This document shows positions 56,064-64,000 of a stretch of 64,000 nucleotides of DNA, piece by piece. The first letter of the stretch is position 1, and every line of letters starts with the position of its first letter. Source of the stretch: Opitutaceae bacterium (lineage in GTDB: Bacteria > Verrucomicrobiota > Verrucomicrobiia > Opitutales > Opitutaceae); contig JAGOJU010000010.1 in assembly GCA_017994935.1 (NCBI GenBank), positions 1-64,000 of the forward strand, read 5' to 3'. The notes below the pieces were generated by a model. The model made no database searches. It saw only the letters and a program-made list of their open reading frames with translations, and had not been told where the DNA came from. The position numbers and the translations under genes were made by a program.

Positions 56064-57131
56064 TCAGCCCTGCCTGGTGGTGAGCTGATGGAGGAGCGAC
56101 TCCGCTATCGAGCGGAAAACGACGCTGGCGGGGTGATCGGGCGCACTGACGACAAGTGGCCGGCCTTCGTCGCTGGCGGCACGGATGTCCGGGTGCAGCG
56201 GAACCTGTCCCAGGAGGTGGGTGCCGAGCGATTCTGCGGTTCGTGCCCCACCGCCTTCGCCGAAGAGCATCTGCTTCTTTCCATTGGAATCAATGAACCA
56301 GCTCATGTTTTCGGCAACGCCGAGCAGGGGGACATTCACCTTCTTGAACATCAGGGCGCCCTTCCTTGCCACGTTGGTCGCAGCCGGCTGGGGAGTGGTG
56401 ACAATGACCGCCCCATCGAGCTGGATCGTCTGGACAAGGGAGAGCTGGGCATCGCCGGTGCCTGGCGGCAGATCGACCAGAAGGATTTCCAGTTCGCCCC
56501 ATTTCACATTCTGGACGAACTGCTGGATCGTTTTCATGATCATCGGCCCCCGCCAGACGACCGGCGTGTTGTCGTCGACAAGAAAACCCATGCTCATGAC
56601 CTTCACGCCATGGGCTTCCAGTGGAATGAGGGTTTCCCCCTCAAGTTCGGGACGCCCCTGGGCACCGATCATCAGAGGCACGCTCGGTCCGTAGATGTCG
56701 GAATCCAGCAGCCCCACACGGCCGGGTTTGCCCTGTGCGCTGAGCACCTGCGCGAGGGCGCAGGCGAGGTTGACCGAGAAGGTGCTTTTGCCCACGCCTC
56801 CCTTGCCGGAGGCAATGGCTACCGAGTAGCGACTGGTCTTCCGGGGTGCGTTGCTGCCTGTGCCGGATGCTCCACCGGCGGCAGGACGCACCGGTTTGAC
56901 CGCGACATCGATGATGATCTCCTTCGCGCCCGGGATGACGCGCAGGCACTTCTCGACTTCTCCCTTCAATTGCAGCGGGACTTTCGGGTCGCTCGTGGTG
57001 AGTTCCAGGGCAACCTTCACCGTGCCATCGATCCATGCGGCCGAACGAACCAGGCCGAACGAAACGATATCCCGGCTGAATCCCGGGTACTTTACTTGCT
57101 TCAGATGTTCTTTGATCTCTTCAGGTGTCAC
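56064..57131 (-). CDS. mrp: Mrp/NBP35-family iron-sulfur carrier ATPase
   Basis: The product has 355 residues from GTG at 57131 (VTPEEIKEHLKQVKYPGFSR), where the DUF59/FSCA domain naturally begins; further upstream frames extend into the divergent TolB-like gene. The FSCA part (about 1-85) is followed by a deviant Walker A motif, SGKGGVGKSTFSVNLA. The MinD-like NTPase has GLLDSDIYGPSVPLMIG and LVDLPPGTGDAQLSLVQ, where D-L-P-P-G-T-G-D is the Mrp signature. It transfers [Fe-S] clusters to target apoproteins. The CxxC pair typical of bridging sites is not visible near the C-terminus. It is divergent from the TolB-like gene with 109 nt between. Confidence 0.93.
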   Translation of the reverse strand: MTPEEIKEHLKQVKYPGFSRDIVSFGLVRSAAWIDGTVKVALELTTSDPKVPLQLKGEVEKCLRVIPGAKEIIIDVAVKPVRPAAGGASGTGSNAPRKTSRYSVAIASGKGGVGKSTFSVNLACALAQVLSAQGKPGRVGLLDSDIYGPSVPLMIGAQGRPELEGETLIPLEAHGVKVMSMGFLVDDNTPVVWRGPMIMKTIQQFVQNVKWGELEILLVDLPPGTGDAQLSLVQTIQLDGAVIVTTPQPAATNVARKGALMFKKVNVPLLGVAENMSWFIDSNGKKQMLFGEGGGARTAESLGTHLLGQVPLHPDIRAASDEGRPLVVSAPDHPASVVFRSIAESLLHQLTTRQG

Positions 57132-57240
57132 AACAAAAGTGAGGTTTTCCGGAACGGAAGGGTTTTGACGTTGTTTTGATGGCAGAGCCTGTAAAATGGA
57201 AATGCCATTACTGCACTCTTGTTCATCGTTTATCCACTTC

Positions 57241-58437
57241 ATGCAAATCTTCCAACGACTTTTCCTGATCTGTGTCATGCTCTCGCCCGGGTCACGGGTG
57301 GCATTTGCGCAGGGGGTCACCAAGCTGGGCGAAATCGTCATTCAGGCCGATGTGAAAACCATCGCCATTCGAGTCACGGGCTCGACACCCGAGCTTGAGC
57401 GCCTTGCCCACACCGCCTTTGGAGCGCACGGGAGGTACCGCCTGGTCAGCAGCGGAGGCGCATTTACCCTGCAATTTTCCGCGGCGGGTGCGAATCAGGT
57501 GAAGGTGGACATCACCCGCGGTGCATCGGCGGTCGGATCGCAGGTTTTCAGTGGCACGAGCACACGCAATGCCCTGTTTCGCGCGGCGGATTTCGCTGTC
57601 GAAAGGACGAGCGGACTCAAGGGGTTTTTTGCGAGCCGGATCGCGTTCATCGTGGAGAGCGGAAAGGCAATGGAGGTTGCAACCAGCGATCTCTTCTTCG
57701 GGGAGGTCCGGCAGATCACCCAGGACAGGTCGCAGGCGATGACGCCGCGCTGGTCACCGGATGGTCGGAGGCTGCTGTACACGAGTTATTTCAGGACCGG
57801 GTTTCCCGATATTTTTCTCCTCGACCTGGGCACGTTGCAGCGGTCGACATTCGTCAGCTTCAAGGGCACGAACATGAGCGGGCGCTTCAGCCCGAATGGC
57901 CAGCAGGTGGCGATGGTTCTGAGCGGTGAGGGAAATCCGGAGGTGTATGTCAGCAACGCGCAGGGGAGGCAGATTTCACGGCGCACGCGCACGCCAGCGG
58001 CGGAAGCCGGACCGTGTTTTTCACCGGACGGCCTGCAGATTGTCTATGTTTCAGACTCTTTGGGAGGGCCGCAGCTGTTCGTGATGCCGGCAGCGGGAGG
58101 CGCTTCGCGTCGCCTTGCAACCAACATCAGCCGCTACTGCGCGGAGCCTGATTGGAGCCGCGGCAACCCCAACATGATCGCCTTCACGATTCGCGAGGGC
58201 AACAGTCTCAAGCTTGCGGTGCATGACCTCAGCGGACGCACGGCGACGCGGGTGGTGTCAAAGGGACCGGGTGACTGTGTGGAGCCCTCATGGCTCGCCG
58301 ACGGGAGGCATCTTGTCTACACGCAGCGACTGTCCGGCGGTCCGCGCCTTGCAATCCTGGACACGGAGACGGGCAAATCCACCTTCATCAGTGGCGCTGG
58401 CAGCCGGGTCATGCAGGCCAACGTCTGGGGACCCTGA
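57241..58437 (+). CDS. TolB-like periplasmic beta-propeller protein
   Basis: The product has 398 residues from the ATG at 57241, where a signal peptide starts (MQIFQRLFLICVMLSPGSRV). An N-terminal TolB-type domain (about 30-135) precedes a WD40-like propeller: TPRWSPDGRRLLYTSYFRTG, SGRFSPNGQQVAMVLSGEGN, GPCFSPDGLQIVYVSDSLGG, EPSWLADGRHLVYTQRLSGG. It is probably the TolB partner of Tol-Pal, which binds peptidoglycan-associated lipoprotein. The other Tol genes are not in the window, so the assignment is by fold rather than context. Confidence 0.85.
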   Translation: MQIFQRLFLICVMLSPGSRVAFAQGVTKLGEIVIQADVKTIAIRVTGSTPELERLAHTAFGAHGRYRLVSSGGAFTLQFSAAGANQVKVDITRGASAVGSQVFSGTSTRNALFRAADFAVERTSGLKGFFASRIAFIVESGKAMEVATSDLFFGEVRQITQDRSQAMTPRWSPDGRRLLYTSYFRTGFPDIFLLDLGTLQRSTFVSFKGTNMSGRFSPNGQQVAMVLSGEGNPEVYVSNAQGRQISRRTRTPAAEAGPCFSPDGLQIVYVSDSLGGPQLFVMPAAGGASRRLATNISRYCAEPDWSRGNPNMIAFTIREGNSLKLAVHDLSGRTATRVVSKGPGDCVEPSWLADGRHLVYTQRLSGGPRLAILDTETGKSTFISGAGSRVMQANVWGP

Positions 58438-58467
58438 AGCTTTGCTTTCCGGTGGGTACCGGTGGAA

Positions 58468-59448
58468 TCAGTTGTGCACGACGCCGGCCTCTTCGTAGAG
58501 GCCGAGTGAGCGCAGCCGCTTGTAACGCGCGTCGAGCAGATTCTCCACCGAAAGCCCCCGCAGGTCGTCGAGGTGCCGCTCGATCGCCGCGCTGAGCGAT
58601 TTCGCCGTTTTCGCCGGATCGTTGTGGGCGCCGCCAAACGGTTCGGGAATCACTTCATCGACAACGCCGAATCCTTTCAGGTCATCGGCGGACAGTTTCA
58701 TCGCCTTGGCGGCTTTCTCCGCTGACGCGGCGTCCTTCCAGAGGATCGCGGCGCAGCCTTCCGGCGAGATCACGGAGTAGTAGCTGTTCTCAAAAATGAG
58801 CACACGATCGGTCACGCCTATTCCGAGGGCGCCACCCGAGCCGCCCTCTCCGACGACGATTGCGACCGTGGGGACCTTGAGCAGGGCCATCTCCCGCAGA
58901 TTCACTGCGATCGCCTCGGAAACATGGCGCTCCTCCGAACTCAAGCCTGGGTAGGCTCCCGGGGTGTCGATGAAGGAGATTACCGGGAGGCCGAATTTTT
59001 CGGCCATTTTCATCAGGCGCAGCGCCTTCCGGTAGCCTTCCGGCTGCGGCATGCCGAAATTGCGGGAAACTTTTTCCTTTGTATCCCGGCCCTTGTGCTG
59101 GGCGATGATCATCACGGCATCGCCCTTGAAAAAGGCGGTGCCGCCAACCAGGGCCCGGTCGTCATTGAACTGGCGATCACCGTGAAACTCCTGAAATCCC
59201 TCGCAGATGGCAGCCACGTAGTCGAGGGCATAGGGGCGTTTGGGGTGGCGGGCGATCTGGACCCTTTGCCAGGCGGTGAGGCTCGAATAGATTTCACGCT
59301 GGGTAGCCGTAATCTTCCGCTCGATCGCCGCGATCTCGGCCGCGACATCGAGATTGTTCTCCAGTGACTGCTGTCTGAGCTGGTCGAGTTGTGCGCTCAA
59401 TTCACGCAACGGTTTCTCGAACTCGAGCGTATAGGCGGGCTTGTCCAT
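58468..59448 (-). CDS. accA: Acetyl-CoA carboxylase carboxyltransferase subunit alpha
   Basis: The product has 326 residues, normal for AccA. Diagnostic segments are IARHPKRPYALDYVAAICEG, ALVGGTAFFKGDAVMIIAQH, FIDTPGAYPGLSSEERHVSE and VVGEGGSGGALGIGVTDRVL. It joins AccD to transfer the biotin-bound carboxyl to acetyl-CoA, the first committed step in fatty-acid synthesis. The C-terminal text (DEVIPEPFGGAHNDPAKTAK) matches the family. The gene converges on the TolB-like gene and stands 59 nt downstream of the M20 peptidase gene on the same strand. Confidence 0.98.
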   Translation of the reverse strand: MDKPAYTLEFEKPLRELSAQLDQLRQQSLENNLDVAAEIAAIERKITATQREIYSSLTAWQRVQIARHPKRPYALDYVAAICEGFQEFHGDRQFNDDRALVGGTAFFKGDAVMIIAQHKGRDTKEKVSRNFGMPQPEGYRKALRLMKMAEKFGLPVISFIDTPGAYPGLSSEERHVSEAIAVNLREMALLKVPTVAIVVGEGGSGGALGIGVTDRVLIFENSYYSVISPEGCAAILWKDAASAEKAAKAMKLSADDLKGFGVVDEVIPEPFGGAHNDPAKTAKSLSAAIERHLDDLRGLSVENLLDARYKRLRSLGLYEEAGVVHN

Positions 59449-59507
59449 TGCGTCAGGCTAGTGATGGCGGGAAACCCCTGTCAACGGGCGGGCAGCGCAC
59501 CATGGAC

Positions 59508-60677
59508 TCAGGGGCCGGAAGCCGGCTGCAACGATGCCGGGGGTGGGGTGCATAGGAATTCGAGATAGAGGGCGGCCGCGCGCGCGAGTTCGTGCCGATC
59601 GAGATACTCATCCCGCGTGTGCGCCTGCGCAATGTCGCCTGGTCCGAGGACCACGACCTGGGCTCCAACCGCTGCATAGTGGCTCGCATCGGTTGCGTAC
59701 CGCGCACCGACAGGATTCGCCTCCATTCCCAGTTTTTCGAATGCAGGCAGCATCCAGGCATGCAGGATGGAGGAATTTTCAGGTGGCAGCGGAGGGGCCA
59801 GAAACTCCTGGTCGTTCTCGACCTCGATTCCCTCGAGCGCATGGTCGCGCTCAGCAAGAACCTGGGCCGTCGTTTCACCCGGGACGAGGCGTCGGTCGCA
59901 GAGAATCTCGCAGTAGTCGGGTACGACATTGACGGCGCTGCCTCCGCGAATGACGTTGATGCTGGCAGCAGCGCGACCGGTAAGCGGGGTTTCGCGGACT
60001 GCCAATGGAATCATTTTGGCTTCGAGGGCGGCTATCACGGTCATCATCGCGCGGATGGCGGAGCGTCCCTTCGACGGATCGGCCGAGTGGGCTGCAGTGC
60101 CCCGAGTGATGCTTCTCCAGCGCAGGGCTCCGTTGTGGGCGACGACCGGCCTGAGTTGCGTCGGTTCCCCTACGACGATGCCGATCAGGGGTTCGAAGGA
60201 CTTGAGATCGTTGGAGGCAAATGCCTGGGCGCCTGTCATCGAGGACTCTTCGTCCACGACAAAAACGATGCCGGCATTCAGTCGCCGTCCGGGCAGTGTC
60301 GCGTAGGTCCTGATCGCCCAAAGCATGGCGGCACCCGAGCCCTTGGTATCACATGCGCCGCGACCATGGAGACGCGCGCCCATGGCGGTGAGTGTCAAGG
60401 GGGGGACCGTCATGCCATCGAGGCTGACAGTATCCAGATGACTCTCGAACAGGAGCCAGGGCGCACCGGGAATGCGGGGCAGCGTGAGGATGAGGTTGAA
60501 GACCCCCTTGGAGACCTCGCGCCGCGCAGCATGCATGCCCCAGGCCCGGGCCACCGTTTCCAGATGGCCGGCCAGCCGCGCCTGTCCGTCCGCCGGTCCG
60601 CCGAAGTCGGGATTTACCGAGTCAATCGACACCATGCCCGCCAGGAGTGCTTCGCAGGTCTGTGGAGTTTCAGGCAT
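59508..60677 (-). CDS. M20 family metallopeptidase (ArgE/DapE-like)
   Basis: The product has 389 residues from the ATG complementary to 60675-60677; an in-frame start at 60806 would lengthen it. The metal ligands are visible as H/D in LLFESHLDTVSLDG, D in GRGACDTKGSGAA, the Glu pair in VVDEESSMTGAQ, and VGEPTQLRPVVAHNGA; the C-terminal His-containing segment AQAHTRDEYLDRHE completes the site. It hydrolyses an N-acyl or peptide bond with a di-zinc centre; deacetylornithine, succinyl-DAP and dipeptides are family substrates. The true one is unclear because no arginine or lysine genes lie nearby. Confidence 0.88.
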   Translation of the reverse strand: MPETPQTCEALLAGMVSIDSVNPDFGGPADGQARLAGHLETVARAWGMHAARREVSKGVFNLILTLPRIPGAPWLLFESHLDTVSLDGMTVPPLTLTAMGARLHGRGACDTKGSGAAMLWAIRTYATLPGRRLNAGIVFVVDEESSMTGAQAFASNDLKSFEPLIGIVVGEPTQLRPVVAHNGALRWRSITRGTAAHSADPSKGRSAIRAMMTVIAALEAKMIPLAVRETPLTGRAAASINVIRGGSAVNVVPDYCEILCDRRLVPGETTAQVLAERDHALEGIEVENDQEFLAPPLPPENSSILHAWMLPAFEKLGMEANPVGARYATDASHYAAVGAQVVVLGPGDIAQAHTRDEYLDRHELARAAALYLEFLCTPPPASLQPASGP

Positions 60678-60902
60678 GGATCCGGTTTGGAAGGGTGCAG
60701 GAGACAGCAATGCATTTGGATCGCTGGCGAACCCAAAGTCAAAAGGTTCACCGGGGTCGGGGCGGCCATTGGACACTCCGATAACCGGCAAATGGGCGCC
60801 AGCCATCTACCTCGCTGCTTGGAGGTCTCCGTACGCGACGAGCTGGCGGACAGCATGTCGATTCTGGAAATGCGCCCCGCGCGGCTGACGAGCAGGCCTA
60901 AA

Positions 60903-60957
60903 AAGGGTCGACCCCTAATGTGACGGCGCAGGCTACTTGAATTAGGGGCTGACCCTT
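60903..60957. repeat. REP-like imperfect inverted repeat
   Basis: AAGGGTCGACCCCTAAT at 60903-60919 and ATTAGGGGCTGACCCTT at 60941-60957 are reverse complements at 15 of 17 positions, with a 21-nt loop. The arms resemble the GGGTCAGACCCC-type palindromes that RAYT transposases mobilise. The right arm supplies the last codons and the TAA stop of the DegT gene (IVRVSP-stop). Confidence 0.8.
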
Positions 60958-62186
60958 ACGATCTGGTGATAGACCTGCTCGACACAGGATGCGATGTAGT
61001 CGGCGTCGTCCGAGGTGGTGCGCCAACCCAGGGGGAGTGCGACAAAGCGGGACGAATAGTCTTCGGTCCTTGGAAAGTCTTCTGCCCTGTAGCCGGGCGC
61101 GGGCCAGGGTGAGAGGTCGCGAAACGGCGAGAGGGCTGGAACGGCTGCGAGGCCGGTTTTCACATAGTCACGACGGTACTGAGGATAGGTTCCCGTGCGT
61201 TGCTGGCACCAGACATTGAGCCTATCCAGTTCTTCACGAAATGCCGCGCTAAGTTCGGGCGTCTTCGTGTAGAAATAGATTTCAAATCCGAAGTCGCCTT
61301 CGGGATCCGCGAGCGGGCGCAGTTCCAGGTCAGGCAGGGCCTGGATTCGCGGCGCGATACGGGCCTTGAGGGAGCGACAGTGATCTCGAATGCGATGCAG
61401 CTTGCGAAGCTGCGCGAGGGCGACGGCTGCGGTCAACTCAGACATGCGGTATTGTCCGCCGGCAAATGCGGGCTCGCGCGCAGGTGAGATTGCCGCGTGA
61501 TGCGCGCGGTAGAGTCCGAGATCGTGCAACCGTACGGCCCGTTCGTAGAGGCGAAGGTCGCGGGTCACGACCATTCCGCCTTCACCGGCGGTCATGGGCT
61601 TGTTGTGCTGGAAACTGAAGATGGCGGCGTCGCTCCACGTGCCGACGGGCCTGCCCTTGAAGGTGGCTCCGGGTGCCTCTGCGCAATCCTCGATCACGAA
61701 CAATCCACGGCGGTGGGCGAGGTGCTGGATCGCGAGCATGTCGGCTGCGGCTCCCTGAAAATGGATCACCACCACCGCTTTTGTGCGCGGGGATTGCAGA
61801 CGGACGATTTCCTCTGGGTCGAGGCAGAGCGAGCCATCAACCTCAGCCAGCACGGGGCGGGCGCCGCAGCGCACGATTGACGTGAAGCAGGAGACCCAGC
61901 TCCACGCGGGCACGATGACTTCATCGCCCGGGCCGATACCGGCGGCCCCGAGGACAATTTCCAGAGCTGCGGTTCCACTGCTCACCGCAAGCGCGAACGG
62001 CAATCCGAAACACTCACAGGCTTCCCGCTCCAGGGTGGCCGCCACCTGCGGGGGGTGTGCGGGATCGCTGCCATAGTAGCGGAACAACTCCCGGCGTCGC
62101 AGGACATCGAGGACCGCGGCTTCCTCCTCCGGGCCGATGGCGGCGGCCCCGAGACCGGCTGGGGGACGTGGGCGAATCGGAATCAT
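60942..62186 (-). CDS. DegT/DnrJ/EryC1/StrS-family aminotransferase
   Basis: The product has 414 residues. The PLP-binding Lys196 lies in SFQHNKPMTAGEGGMVV, and Asp167 in VIEDCAEAPG contacts the pyridine nitrogen; HFQGAAADM and SSGTAALEIVLG complete the family core. It transfers an amino group to a keto-sugar, as in sugar-nucleotide or antibiotic sugar pathways. Its stop and last residues lie within a REP-like inverted repeat, suggesting insertion of that element at its 3' end. It leads to a cysteine hydrolase and a sodium symporter with the same orientation, so the three may form one operon for an amino-sugar or inositol-like compound. Confidence 0.92.
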   Translation of the reverse strand: MIPIRPRPPAGLGAAAIGPEEEAAVLDVLRRRELFRYYGSDPAHPPQVAATLEREACECFGLPFALAVSSGTAALEIVLGAAGIGPGDEVIVPAWSWVSCFTSIVRCGARPVLAEVDGSLCLDPEEIVRLQSPRTKAVVVIHFQGAAADMLAIQHLAHRRGLFVIEDCAEAPGATFKGRPVGTWSDAAIFSFQHNKPMTAGEGGMVVTRDLRLYERAVRLHDLGLYRAHHAAISPAREPAFAGGQYRMSELTAAVALAQLRKLHRIRDHCRSLKARIAPRIQALPDLELRPLADPEGDFGFEIYFYTKTPELSAAFREELDRLNVWCQQRTGTYPQYRRDYVKTGLAAVPALSPFRDLSPWPAPGYRAEDFPRTEDYSSRFVALPLGWRTTSDDADYIASCVEQVYHQIVRVSP

Positions 62187-62246
62187 TTGAAAATCAGAAA
62201 TCAGAATTTTGGAGAACAGACCTGTTGGGGCAGCGCAGGAGTGCCG

Positions 62247-63086
62247 TCAGCGGGGGACGTTTCCCTGCCTGTGCATCGAAGGCGCGCGGAGCAAAGCAGC
62301 CATGAGATCCGGGACGTGAAATACGAAGCCGAACTCCAGGGAAATGCGCCAGAGCGCCTGCCGCTTTTCGAGTTCCCCCGCCGCAGTTTCACGGTTCTCC
62401 ACCGCTGTGACCGCTTCCTCCAGGGTCGAGCAGAGGAAACCGTGCCGGCGCATATCGACCATGCCGCCCGGTGACATCAGCAGGCACCAGTTGATGGCGA
62501 AGCCGATGTAGAGGAGATGATTGATGCCGCGTTGGATGCAGGCTTCCGCCAGTTGAAGTCCATTCGCCGCGATGCACTCGTTCCCGACGGGGCGCGCCTG
62601 CGGGGCAAAATCCAGGCGTGCAAAGCCTGCTTCCACATCGTCTTGGTTGTGACGACCCGTAAAAACCCTTTCCGATCGGAAAGTCTCCAATTCCCTCGAA
62701 ACCGGATCCGGGATGGCACGGAGTGACACGGAATCCGTACCCTCGGCAGCGCGTCCCTGATATCCGGGCAGATGAGAATAGTAGTCGCGCCCGCCCACGA
62801 CATGCATGACCGCCAATCCGCCGGAGCGGGCTGCTGACAGGAGAGGCGGGAAGATCCCGCTCAAGATCTTTGCCGCCCTGGGTTGGTATTCGACGGCTCT
62901 GCGCCAGCCTGGGAAGTCACCGGGCTGGCCGCAGTCCCAAGCGTGCATCACCACGAGTGCCGTGTGCTCCAGTGACAGGTTCACCGTCCCCTTCTTCCAG
63001 CCGCCGTAGCCCTCGGCAGGCACGGGGCGGGCATGGTCCGCGTCGAACTGCTGGTAGTAGTCGGTGGGAAGCGAAATCGTTGTCAT
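62247..63086 (-). CDS. Isochorismatase-family cysteine hydrolase
   Basis: The product has 279 residues from the ATG complementary to 63084-63086. An early Asp (VVMHAWD51) and Cys201 in INWCLLMSPGGMVDMRRHGF occupy the triad positions of the family, with a Lys expected between them. The text HLLYIGFAINWC is characteristic of the isochorismatase-like branch that hydrolyses amides or ureides. It starts one base after the symporter stop and 60 nt before the DegT gene, so all three are probably cotranscribed. Its substrate may be the compound carried by the symporter; this is inference from linkage. Confidence 0.85.
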   Translation of the reverse strand: MTTISLPTDYYQQFDADHARPVPAEGYGGWKKGTVNLSLEHTALVVMHAWDCGQPGDFPGWRRAVEYQPRAAKILSGIFPPLLSAARSGGLAVMHVVGGRDYYSHLPGYQGRAAEGTDSVSLRAIPDPVSRELETFRSERVFTGRHNQDDVEAGFARLDFAPQARPVGNECIAANGLQLAEACIQRGINHLLYIGFAINWCLLMSPGGMVDMRRHGFLCSTLEEAVTAVENRETAAGELEKRQALWRISLEFGFVFHVPDLMAALLRAPSMHRQGNVPR

Positions 63087-63087
63087 G

Positions 63088-64000
63088 TCACGAAGGAGCC
63101 GTCCGCCGGGAGGATGCCAGACGGCGCAATCCGAATCCCAGCGCGACCAGCAATACGCCGGCAACCAGATTGTGGCGCGCCGGCGCGAGATCGGAGGATG
63201 GCAGCAGGGCGCAGGCAATCAGAACGACACCGAGCACAAGCGATGTGACACCGATGACGCCGTAGACCGCGAGGCTGCCACCGGCGTGGTGGGGCGCCGG
63301 TGGCACCGGTGTGTTGAGATCCTTTTCCAGGCGATGGAGCTCTGCGTGACGCGGATCCTCGGCACGATACCAGCGTGCGGAGATGGCGAATACGACGGAG
63401 GTGACAACCGCTTCGCAAAGGATGTTTCTTGCGAGGGGATTTTCCTTCCAGACACCCATGAGCATGAGGGTGATCGCCACGATCAAGGCGGCGCTGCAGG
63501 ATGCCATGCCCGACCACCAGGGAGTCTTGCGGAAGATCATGCCCAGTGCGACGGGCATCATGAATGCGGCCGTAAGTGAATAGTACTGCAGGGCGAATTC
63601 AAACGCTCCTCCGTAGCGGGGTATGTAGAAGGCGACGGCGATACCGAGGATTCCAACGACTGCCATCGTGGCCTGCGCGACGCGCAGTTGGTTCCGATCA
63701 TCGGGGGTGTGACCCCGCCAGCGCCTGTGGAGCGGCACGTAGATGTCGCGTGTGGTTGTTGCGGCCAGCCAGTTGAAGGCATCATTCGCCTGGCCCAGCG
63801 TGGCAGAGAGCACAGCCGACACCACGAAGCCTATGAGGCCGTGGGGAAGCAGCAGGAGGGCGAGCGACACATAGGACGCCTCGGAAGGGTCGCGAAGGGT
63901 GGGCCACAGGGAGGCCATATCCGGGAAGATCACCCGGGCGGCCATGACGGGGAGGATCCAGAGAAGCGGTCCGACCAGCGAGAGCACGGCGCAGAGAAGC
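63088..64000 (-). CDS. Sodium:solute symporter (SSS family), C-terminal part
   Basis: The frame is open through the window end, so the N-terminus lies beyond 64000; about 304 residues remain. They hold roughly six to seven membrane segments, with FVVSAVLSATLGQANDAFNW and LAATTTRDIYVPLHRRWRG matching the SSS signature near TM8-9 (S-A-x-L-S-T-A-D-x-x-L-N-type region, degenerate here with G-Q-A-N-D). A basic C-terminal tail (RRLASSRRTAPS) follows the last helix. It presumably takes up a sugar, inositol or related solute with Na+, feeding the hydrolase and aminotransferase downstream. Confidence 0.85.
   Translation of the reverse strand, partial: LLCAVLSLVGPLLWILPVMAARVIFPDMASLWPTLRDPSEASYVSLALLLLPHGLIGFVVSAVLSATLGQANDAFNWLAATTTRDIYVPLHRRWRGHTPDDRNQLRVAQATMAVVGILGIAVAFYIPRYGGAFEFALQYYSLTAAFMMPVALGMIFRKTPWWSGMASCSAALIVAITLMLMGVWKENPLARNILCEAVVTSVVFAISARWYRAEDPRHAELHRLEKDLNTPVPPAPHHAGGSLAVYGVIGVTSLVLGVVLIACALLPSSDLAPARHNLVAGVLLVALGFGLRRLASSRRTAPS

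Noticed and set aside
57132..57341. Upstream extension of Mrp to 57341
   Set aside because: The longer frame runs into the divergent TolB-like gene and adds text unlike any Mrp N-terminus; the FSCA domain starts at GTG 57131.

Overview
This 64 kb window is GC-rich and gene-dense and reads as chromosomal DNA of a Verrucomicrobiota member, most likely Opitutaceae-like. No rRNA is present, so the placement is inference. It rests on planctomycete/verrucomicrobial families (DUF1549/DUF1553 cytochrome protein, DUF1501 protein, Tat-exported Gfo/Idh/MocA protein), a long TonB receptor with a carboxypeptidase-regulatory domain, FG-GAP proteins, and ordinary housekeeping genes (dnaG-rpoD, accA, nuoA, rpmG, mrp).

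Layout. 1-7238: a glycan or sugar-acid uptake block (MFS transporter tail, secreted BNR protein, TonB-dependent receptor, GH32/43-like propeller). 7470-10347: two PIN toxin-antitoxin pairs flanking a Gfo/Idh/MocA gene, all on the minus strand. 10743-18081: a plus-strand set of exported proteins of planctomycete type (DUF1549-LamG-DUF1553, DUF1501, DUF2231-cytochrome-LRR, NHL propeller). 18209-25176: a bacterial GH3-type acyl-adenylate enzyme, an RluA-type pseudouridine synthase coupled to a gamma-carbonic anhydrase, tRNA-Leu(CAA), an M24 peptidase, a universal stress protein, tRNA-Pro(GGG) and an LCAT-like hydrolase. 25235-26063: a four-helix-bundle/zinc-ribbon gene preceded by, and interrupted by, 9-bp GATC-centred repeats, the most unusual structure in the window. 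26151-35968: a KefB-like antiporter, a Rnk/GreA-like protein, FG-GAP and Gfo/Idh exported proteins, a Dabb protein, a dicarboxylate/amino-acid symporter and L-2-hydroxyglutarate oxidase. 35978-42325: three adjacent SPINDLY/OGT-like (GT41) TPR glycosyltransferases. 42486-47684: an HDOD protein and two hybrid histidine kinases. 47747-52048: a secreted protein, rpoD and dnaG. 52168-58437: a DUF362-like secreted protein, nuoA, a PTS-EIIA/diadenylate-cyclase fusion, rpmG, a small DUF4032-like protein, Mrp and a TolB-like propeller. 58468-64000: accA, an M20 peptidase, a REP-like inverted repeat, a DegT aminotransferase, a cysteine hydrolase and a sodium:solute symporter cut by the window end.

Functionally the window mixes sugar and carboxylate scavenging (TonB, MFS, DAACS and SSS transporters; exported oxidoreductases and propellers) with signalling (hybrid kinases, HDOD, a probable c-di-AMP synthase) and information processing. 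No CRISPR array, prophage or complete insertion sequence was seen. The best candidates for something poorly described are the 9-bp repeat/four-helix-bundle locus, the EIIA-DAC fusion and the GT41 trio.
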